NCBI GenBank assembly: GCA_963767285.1
Contig: CAVYDJ010000001.1
Span: forward strand, 496,001 to 560,000
Direction of reading: 5' to 3'
DNA: 64,000 nucleotides
From: WHSW01 sp963767285
GTDB taxonomy: Bacteria > Actinomycetota > Thermoleophilia > Solirubrobacterales > 70-9
How positions within the stretch are numbered: the stretch's first letter is position 1; each line of letters starts with the position of its first letter. A model generated the notes under the pieces. That model was not told the DNA's origin, ran no database searches, and was given only the letters and a program-made list of their open reading frames with translations. Positions 58,279 to 64,000 of this stretch are shown in pieces. Both the position numbers and the translations under genes were made by a program.

Positions 58279-60993
58279 ATGATCGCGCAGGGCGCGATCG
58301 CGCTGCTCACCGCGGCGCTCCTTCCTGCCGCCGCGCACGGTGCCACGATCACCGTGACCACCGAGGACGATCTGCTCGCGGCCGGCGGGCCGTGCTCGTT
58401 GCGCGAGGCGATTCAGGCGGCGAACACCGACGCTGTCTCGGGCGGCTGTACGGCGGGGTCGGGGGCGGACACGATCAACCTACCCGCGGGGTCGTTCGGC
58501 CTCAGCCGCTCGGGCGCGAGCGAGAACGCCAACTCCACCGGTGACCTCGACATCACCGCGGGCACCGTGACGATCGCCGGGGGCGGCGCCGGTCTGACGA
58601 CGATCGACGCCCGTGGCATCGATCGGGTGCTCCACGTCCTCGTCGGCGCCACGGCGACGCTCACGAACCTGACCGTGTTCGGTGGCCGTGCACCCGATGG
58701 CGTCGACGGCGCGACCGCGGCGCACGGCGCCGCCGGAGTGTTTCCCGGCGGCGCCGGGGGCGCCAGCAACGCGGGCAACGGCAATCCGGGTGAGCCCGGC
58801 GGCGGCCTCCTGAACGCGGGCACCCTCGCCCTCGACGGCGTCACGGTTACCGGGAACCGGGCCGGCCGCGGGGGAGATGGCGGTGACTCGCTCGGCGGCG
58901 GTGACGGGGCCGCCAGCAACGTGGGCGCCGGCGGTGCCGGTGGGAACAGCATCGCGGGCGTCGGCGCGCTCGGGGGCTCGGGCGGCGGTATCCACGCCAC
59001 CGGGCCGCTGACGATCGCCAACAGCACGATCAGCGACAACTCCTCGGGCAACGGCGGGGCCGGCGGCGCAGCCACCGGCGGCGGCGACGGCGGTGCGAGC
59101 ACCGCCGCAAACGGAGCCGGTGGCCCCGGCGGCCTGACGGGGCTGGGGATCGGCAACTCGGGTGGTAACGGCGGGGGGATCAGCTCGACCGGCGCATCCC
59201 TGGCGATCTCCAACTCGACGATCGCCCGCAACGCGACCGGTGATGGCGGCGATATCGCGATCTCGGGCAACGGCGGGGACGGGGGCGCGGGCGCCGGTAC
59301 CGGCAACGGCGGTGGCGGCGGGCTCAGCGGCCTCGGAATCTCCGGCCTCGGTGGGTCCGGCGGAGGGATCCTCCACTCCGGCGCCGGTGCGGTGTCGATC
59401 ACGACGAGCACGATCTCGGACAACGTCACCGGTCACGGCGGCGACACCGGCGCGACGGGCGACGGCGGCAGCGGCGGCACCGGAGGGGCCGGAACGGGCA
59501 GCGGCGGTTCCGGTTCCCTGAGCGGCCTCGAGATCACACAGGGCGGCGGCGCGGGAGGCGGGATCCTGACCAACGACGCCGAGATCACGCGCTCGACCCT
59601 GAGCGGCAACCGCACCGGGCGAGGTGGCTTCGGGATTGCTCCCGGATCCGGCGGCGCGGGCGGGGGCAGCGGCGGCGGCGGCGGTACCGCCGGTGGAGGC
59701 GGTACCAGCGGCCTGGGCTTCTACGGCAGCGGCGGCGCGGGCGGCAACGCGAGCCTTACCGGGACCGTCCTGATGACCAACGTCACGATCACCGGCGGGT
59801 CGACCGGCAACGGCGCCCCCGGCGTGGCCGGCGGGCCGGGACCCGCGGCGAGCGGCGGCTCGATCGCCGGTTCGGGCGGCAACGGCGGTGGCGTCAGCGC
59901 CTCCGCCCAAACGACGATGATCAACGTCACCGTCTCCGGCAACTCGACGGGGGCGGGCGGAGCACTCGGAACCGCGGGAACCGGGGCCAGTCCGATCGCT
60001 CCAATCGGCGGCGTCGCGGGCGTGGGCCCGGGCGTGCGCGCCGGAAGGCTTCAGTCCTCGATCGTCGCGGCCAACGGGACGACTGCCGGGTGCGCGGGCA
60101 CGCCGGTAGATCTCGGCGGCAACCTCTCCTTCCCGGATGCCTCCTGTCCCGGTGTGGTCGGCGATCCGCGGCTCGGCTCGCTGGCCCCGAACGGCGGTCC
60201 GACACGCACACGCGCCCTGCTGCCCGGCTCCGGTGCCATCGACCTCGTCGCCGCGGCGGTGTGCCCGACGACGGATCAGCGCGGGGTCGCCCGCCCGCAG
60301 GGCACGGGTTGCGAGGCCGGCGCCTACGAGATCGCGCCCCCGGTGGTCACGACCGGTCCAACGTCAGCGCTGCAGACGACGAAGGCGACGTTGACCGGCC
60401 AGGTCACGCCCAACGCGCGCGCCACGACCTTCCACTTCGAGTTCGGTCCCACGGATGCCTACGGCTCGTCGACGCCGGACGCCTCCGCCGGCAACGGGTT
60501 CGTGCCCGCCGCCGCGGAGGCCGCGATCGAGGGGCTGAAGCCGGGCACGACCACCCACTACCGCCTCGTCGCCACCAACGCGGATGGCACCACGACCGGA
60601 GCCGATCAGACTTTGACCACGCCGGCCTTCGGGGTAGGGATCGAGACCGCCGAGACCACGCTCACCGCCTCCAGGACGGCACCCGTGACGCTCGCATGCC
60701 CGGCGGAAACGCTCGGCGGCTGCGCCGGCGAGCTCGTACTGACCGCCAGGGTCAAGGTGAAGAAGCGTGCCGCGAAGAAGAAGACGATCGTGGTCGGCCG
60801 CGCGGCGTTCGACATCCCGGCCGGGTCGCGGGCGGAGGTCGCGGTTCCGGTCAAGAAGAAGGCGGCGAAGTTCGTCGAGAAGGCGAAGCGCAAGGGACTG
60901 ACGTCGACCGCGACCGCGACGGCGACCGACGACGGTGCAAACCAGGGCGTCACGACCGCTGTGCTGAAGATCAAGCGCGCGAAACGCGTCTAG
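58279..60993 (+). CDS. Giant Gly-rich parallel beta-helix secreted protein
   Basis: A 904-residue exported protein. Signal peptide (MIAQGAIALLTAALLPAAAH), then a CSLREAIQAAN CSLREA-type start, then ~500 residues of Gly/Ala/Ser/Asn repeats with NGGxGG blocks and STISDN/NSTIARN turns of a right-handed beta-helix, a choice-of-anchor-like section (GGPTRTRALLPGSGAIDL, CEAGAYE), a fibronectin-like domain (ATTFHFEFGPTDAYGSS, HYRLVATNADGTTTG) and a Lys-rich end. It resembles PGRS-type surface proteins in composition. AGAAGGGG precedes ATG 58279; a TTG at 58246 in frame is less likely. Confidence 0.85.
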   Translation: MIAQGAIALLTAALLPAAAHGATITVTTEDDLLAAGGPCSLREAIQAANTDAVSGGCTAGSGADTINLPAGSFGLSRSGASENANSTGDLDITAGTVTIAGGGAGLTTIDARGIDRVLHVLVGATATLTNLTVFGGRAPDGVDGATAAHGAAGVFPGGAGGASNAGNGNPGEPGGGLLNAGTLALDGVTVTGNRAGRGGDGGDSLGGGDGAASNVGAGGAGGNSIAGVGALGGSGGGIHATGPLTIANSTISDNSSGNGGAGGAATGGGDGGASTAANGAGGPGGLTGLGIGNSGGNGGGISSTGASLAISNSTIARNATGDGGDIAISGNGGDGGAGAGTGNGGGGGLSGLGISGLGGSGGGILHSGAGAVSITTSTISDNVTGHGGDTGATGDGGSGGTGGAGTGSGGSGSLSGLEITQGGGAGGGILTNDAEITRSTLSGNRTGRGGFGIAPGSGGAGGGSGGGGGTAGGGGTSGLGFYGSGGAGGNASLTGTVLMTNVTITGGSTGNGAPGVAGGPGPAASGGSIAGSGGNGGGVSASAQTTMINVTVSGNSTGAGGALGTAGTGASPIAPIGGVAGVGPGVRAGRLQSSIVAANGTTAGCAGTPVDLGGNLSFPDASCPGVVGDPRLGSLAPNGGPTRTRALLPGSGAIDLVAAAVCPTTDQRGVARPQGTGCEAGAYEIAPPVVTTGPTSALQTTKATLTGQVTPNARATTFHFEFGPTDAYGSSTPDASAGNGFVPAAAEAAIEGLKPGTTTHYRLVATNADGTTTGADQTLTTPAFGVGIETAETTLTASRTAPVTLACPAETLGGCAGELVLTARVKVKKRAAKKKTIVVGRAAFDIPAGSRAEVAVPVKKKAAKFVEKAKRKGLTSTATATATDDGANQGVTTAVLKIKRAKRV

Positions 60994-61014
60994 CCGACGC
61001 GGATTTCGCCGGTC

Positions 61015-61464
61015 TCAGCCCGGGTCGCTGATGTGCCACGCCCCGTCCTCGAGCAGCAGCAGCACCGTGCGCGGCTGAGCCGGTGCCCCGGCGATCTTGA
61101 AGCGGCCCTCGGCGCGGGCGCGGTTGCCGCTCACGCTCACGTAGTTGAGCGCGAACTCCGAGCCGGCGAACACCGGCGCCAGCACGTCGAGGATCTTCGT
61201 GCACTCCGGGACCTCGTCGGTCTGCAGCCGCTGCGCCGTGCTGACCTGCAGCTGCTCGCGGGCGTCGGCGGTCAGCAGCGCGCAGAACCGCTTCGAGTCG
61301 CCCTCCGAGGCAGCCGTGAAGAAGTCCTCGATCGCCTCGGTGGCCCGCTCCTCCTCGGTCACCGGGTCCTCGAACGGCCCGACGTCCTCGATCGCCAGCA
61401 CCGCGACCGCGATCCCGGCGAGCAGCAGCAGTGCGGCGATCCGGCGCCGGACGACGTCACTCAT
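61015..61464 (-). CDS. Membrane-anchored NTF2-like protein
   Basis: A 149-residue protein with an N-terminal helix (RRIAALLLLAGIAVAVLAI) and a small alpha-beta domain (ATEAIEDFFTAASEGDSKRF, CALLTADAREQL, and RTVLLLLEDGAWHISDPG), an NTF2/SnoaL-like shape seen in lipoprotein-type proteins. Two cysteines may form a disulfide. Convergent with the beta-helix gene. Confidence 0.72.
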   Translation of the reverse strand: MSDVVRRRIAALLLLAGIAVAVLAIEDVGPFEDPVTEEERATEAIEDFFTAASEGDSKRFCALLTADAREQLQVSTAQRLQTDEVPECTKILDVLAPVFAGSEFALNYVSVSGNRARAEGRFKIAGAPAQPRTVLLLLEDGAWHISDPG

Positions 61465-61623
61465 GCCGCCACGGTAACGGGAGCGCAGGGCGCGGCAATA
61501 CAGTCCACGCCGTGAACGACCGCGCGCTCGACCTCATGGATGACCTCGGCCGGGTGCTGATGTGATCGCCGTGATCATCCGGCTGCTGGTCGCCGGTCGC
61601 CGCCCGGCGCCGGGGAAGTAGCG

Positions 61624-62370
61624 GTGTTGCGGATCGGACACAAGGGCGCCGACGCGCTCGTCCCCGGCAACACACTGGAGAGCTTCGCCGCCGCGGTCGA
61701 GGCGGGCGTCGACGCGATCGAGTTCGACGTCCTGCGCCCGCGCGCCGATTTCGGCGAGGCCGAGGACTGGCGCACCGCGCCGGCCGGCCCCGCGAACGCC
61801 GGCGGGCCGCTGCTGGTCGCCCACGACTGGGGCGACGCCCGCCGCCGCGAGCCGATCACGCTCGCCGACGCGCTCGATGCCTTCTCGCGGCCGCCGCTCG
61901 ACGCGGTGCGCCTCGACCTCGACCTCAAGGTCGCCGGCCGCGAGGACGAGGTCGCCGCCGCGATCGCCGAGCGCGGCCTGACCGAGCGGGCGATGGTCTC
62001 GACGATGGAGGTCGCGAGCCTCGTCTACCTGCGCGACGCGGCCCCCGAGCTCGACCGCGGCTGGACGCTGCCGAAGGTCAGCCGCGACTGGTCGCGCAAC
62101 CCCTGGCTGCGGCCGGTCTTCCTGGCCGGGTCCGCGTCGCTGCGCGCCCGGCTACCGGGGCTTGTCCGCCGCCAGGCGCCCGAGCTCGGGGCGTGGGCTG
62201 TCTGGGTCTATCACCCGCTGATCACCCGGCGGCTCATCGACGCGGCGCACGACGTCGGCGTCAGCGTGATCGCCTGGACCGTCGACGAGCGCGAGCGGAT
62301 CGAGCGCCTGATCGCGCTCGGCGTCGACGGGATCTGCAGCAACGACCCGCGGCTGGTGCCTAAGACCTGA
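61624..62370 (+). CDS. Glycerophosphodiester phosphodiesterase
   Basis: A 248-residue GDPD TIM-barrel. Catalytic starting motif IGHKGADALVPGNTLESFAA (HKG instead of the common HRG), acid ligands in IEFDVLRP and LLVAHDWG, and a final strand VIAWTVDERERIERLIALGV, DGICSNDP. It hydrolyses glycerophosphodiesters to glycerol-3-phosphate and an alcohol. The acid triad is present but the HRG Arg is Lys. GTG 61624 start. Overlaps the next gene's end by 11 bases. Confidence 0.88.
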   Translation: MLRIGHKGADALVPGNTLESFAAAVEAGVDAIEFDVLRPRADFGEAEDWRTAPAGPANAGGPLLVAHDWGDARRREPITLADALDAFSRPPLDAVRLDLDLKVAGREDEVAAAIAERGLTERAMVSTMEVASLVYLRDAAPELDRGWTLPKVSRDWSRNPWLRPVFLAGSASLRARLPGLVRRQAPELGAWAVWVYHPLITRRLIDAAHDVGVSVIAWTVDERERIERLIALGVDGICSNDPRLVPKT

Positions 62371-63184
62371 CGCGGACGGCTGACTCGAGGTCGGCCTGCG
62401 TGAACCCGGTCGTGACCTCACCCTCGGCCGCAAACCGGTAGAGCGCGACGCCGAACACGCCGCGCATCGCCTGGATGATCAGCATCGAGACGACCAGCAG
62501 CACCACGCCGAGCAGGACGAGGAACGCCCCGGCGCCGGTGTCGTTGGCGGCCCACAGATAGGCGCCGCCGCCGATCAGCAGGATCGCGGGCAGGACGCCG
62601 AGCAGGCCGACGATGCCGCCGATCGCGACGTTGCCCGACACCTGGCCGCGCCAGCGCTCCTTGAACAGGCCGGCAGAGCGCTTGAGGGTCGTGAACGGGC
62701 CGGTGCCCTCGAACGTGATCACGGGCACGGCGAGGAAGGTGATGAGCGACCACGCCGCGCCGATCAGCGAGCCGATGATCGCCTCACCGATCGAGCCGCT
62801 CTGCTGGATCAGCGCGATCACCGTTCCGACCAGCGCCGCCAGCGCCGCCCAGCCGGCAATTGCGCCGACCCGCGAGCGGGCGACGTCGAAGCCGGTGGCG
62901 ATCGTCGCGGGCTGGCCGTGGAAGATCGCATCCGCGGTCGCCGCGAGCGCGACCCCGAAGAAGACGGCGACGAACGAGGCGCCGTAGAGCCCGATCGCGG
63001 TCAGCAGTCCACCCACGACCGGCTGGCCGTCGTCGATCAGATACAGGCCCGGGCCCACGAGCGCGATCACGATCGCGATCGCCGCCAGCCCGCCGTAGAT
63101 CGGAAACCGGAACAGCTCGCGGTTCGAGCGCAGCAGCGCCCAGCTCTTCTTGGTCAGTTCCCAGCCCTGCTTGAACCGTTTCAT
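62360..63184 (-). CDS. DUF6159-like multi-pass membrane protein
   Basis: A 274-residue protein with about six helices in two groups. The start MKRFKQGWELTKKSWALLRS and the NRELFRFP motif resemble DUF6159, a family of actinobacterial membrane proteins of unknown function. The middle contains LKRSAGLFKERWRGQVSGN. Divergent from the MFS gene by 71 bases. Confidence 0.78.
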   Translation of the reverse strand: MKRFKQGWELTKKSWALLRSNRELFRFPIYGGLAAIAIVIALVGPGLYLIDDGQPVVGGLLTAIGLYGASFVAVFFGVALAATADAIFHGQPATIATGFDVARSRVGAIAGWAALAALVGTVIALIQQSGSIGEAIIGSLIGAAWSLITFLAVPVITFEGTGPFTTLKRSAGLFKERWRGQVSGNVAIGGIVGLLGVLPAILLIGGGAYLWAANDTGAGAFLVLLGVVLLVVSMLIIQAMRGVFGVALYRFAAEGEVTTGFTQADLESAVRVRS

Positions 63185-63255
63185 CCGATCGCTCCTCTGC
63201 TCGCTCGCGGCATCACGTTAGCTGTGCTTCGTCGGCCGCCAATAGAGTCCTCGCG

Positions 63256-64000
63256 ATGGCGGTCGACGGACCACTGCCGAGGGGGACGAAGCTCGCCCTC
63301 CTGGCGATGGGCCTGGGGGTGCTGGTCATCGCCAACGACTTCACCGCGCTCAACGTCGCCCTGCCGGCGATGGAGGAGGAGTTCGACGCCGACGTCGGCA
63401 CGATCCAGTGGGTGGTGAACGCCTACGTGCTGGTCTTCGGCATGGGGATCGTCACCGGCGGCCGGCTCGCCGACATGCTCGGGCGGCGCAAGGTCTTCTT
63501 CGTCGGCTGCGCGTTCTTCGCCGGCTTCTCGTTGCTGGGCGCGATCGCGCCCAACGCGATGGTGCTGATCGGTGCTCGGGTCGGCATGGGGATCGGCGGG
63601 GCGCTGATGTGGCCGGCGGTCCTCGGGATGACCTTCGCCGCGCTGCCGCCGGCCCGCGCGGGGCTGGCCGGCGGCCTGATCCTCGGCGTCGCCGGGATCG
63701 GCAACGCGCTCGGCCCGCTCATCGGCGGCGTGCTCACCGACGAGCTCAGCTGGCGGTGGATCTTCCTCGTCAACGTCCCGGTCACGCTGATCGCCGTCCT
63801 GGCGGTGGCGAAGTGGGTCCACCAGCCCCCGGTCGAGGTGACCGAGCGGCGGATCGACTACGCCGGCATCGCGGCGGTCTCGGGCGGGCTGGTGGCGATC
63901 CTGCTGGGGCTCGACCAGGCGGTCGACTGGGGCTGGACCGACCCGCGGGTCCTCGCGATGTTCGGGCTCGGGATCGGGCTGCTGGCGACGTTCGCGGTGA
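63256..64000 (+). CDS. MFS transporter, DHA2 (14-helix drug:H+) type, 3' end outside window
   Basis: The first ~248 residues of an MFS transporter: IANDFTALNVALPAMEEEF (helix 1), WVVNAYVLVFGMGIVTGGRL, ADMLGRRKVFFVG (motif A), RVGMGIGGALMWPA, GVAGIGNALGPLIGGVL (motif C of antiporters) and LSWRWIFLVNVP. These suit the EmrB/QacA DHA2 group, which exports drugs or metabolites with proton exchange. ATG 63256 starts it; no stop before the window ends. Confidence 0.92.
   Translation, partial: MAVDGPLPRGTKLALLAMGLGVLVIANDFTALNVALPAMEEEFDADVGTIQWVVNAYVLVFGMGIVTGGRLADMLGRRKVFFVGCAFFAGFSLLGAIAPNAMVLIGARVGMGIGGALMWPAVLGMTFAALPPARAGLAGGLILGVAGIGNALGPLIGGVLTDELSWRWIFLVNVPVTLIAVLAVAKWVHQPPVEVTERRIDYAGIAAVSGGLVAILLGLDQAVDWGWTDPRVLAMFGLGIGLLATFAV

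Overview
The window is GC-rich, tightly packed bacterial chromosome with strong GC bias at third codon positions, many GTG starts, and frequent ATGA/TGATG stop-start overlaps. Several features point to an actinobacterium, and I would guess the class Thermoleophilia (Solirubrobacterales or relatives): a run of six MCE/MlaD proteins, two putative F420-dependent oxidoreductases, a eukaryotic-type NADP-isocitrate dehydrogenase, single-chain glycyl-tRNA synthetase, and secreted proteins with basic, lysine-rich C-termini. The lineage is an inference; there is no rRNA in the window. Most of the window is housekeeping chromosome. The only mobile-looking spot is tRNA-Gln with a decayed HNH gene near 54.6-55.7 kb.

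Layout. 0-5.9 kb: the end of a large membrane protein, a CBS protein paired with an SLC13/ArsB-type permease, a CPA1 antiporter and a GNAT acetyltransferase. 5.9-12 kb (minus strand): a succinate dehydrogenase/fumarate reductase operon of the HdrB-anchored type (small protein, HdrB-like subunit, SdhB, SdhA), with a patatin-like lipase in the same open frame as SdhA and a CBS-containing M50 protease upstream. 12-16.7 kb (minus): a repeat surface protein, an AidB-like acyl-CoA dehydrogenase and its TetR regulator with a clear operator, a DUF4242 protein, a crotonase and a GST-like protein. 16.8-19.3 kb: icd and mdh. 19.3-22.4 kb (minus): an LVIVD-type secreted protein, a small AT-hook/HTH regulator with its own palindrome, a fatty acid hydroxylase-like protein and a Cys-rich small protein. 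22.6-27.4 kb: MBL hydrolase, Hsp20, Lon, a membrane protein and a TetR regulator. 27.4-31.7 kb: an R2lox-like ferritin fused to an SCP2-like domain behind a CRP-type palindrome, two F420-type enzymes and glyS. 31.9-35.3 kb: FmdB-like protein, LCP protein, ROK kinase and rsmI.

35.3-44.4 kb is the most distinctive part: six tandem MCE proteins (one interrupted by a single-base frameshift), preceded by an unusual leader with mutually exclusive hairpins and a possible Shine-Dalgarno switch. No YrbE permease or ATPase gene is next to them. 44.5-54.5 kb: a secreted protein with a good terminator, a lipoprotein, a RemA-like protein, then metG, SHOCT protein, hypothetical, tatD, rsmA, ispE, DedA-PAP2, small membrane protein and a PucR regulator in one direction, ending in a convergent NTF2-like gene. 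54.6-64 kb: tRNA-Gln, HNH pseudogene, glmU-prs, a giant Gly-rich beta-helix protein, a glycerophosphodiesterase, membrane proteins and the start of an MFS transporter.

Functional threads: central carbon metabolism (sdh, icd, mdh), acyl-CoA/lipid chemistry (crotonase, AidB-like, patatin, hydroxylase, SCP2 fusion, MCE transport), envelope building (LCP, glmU, ispE, DedA-PAP2) and proteostasis (Lon, Hsp20, M50).
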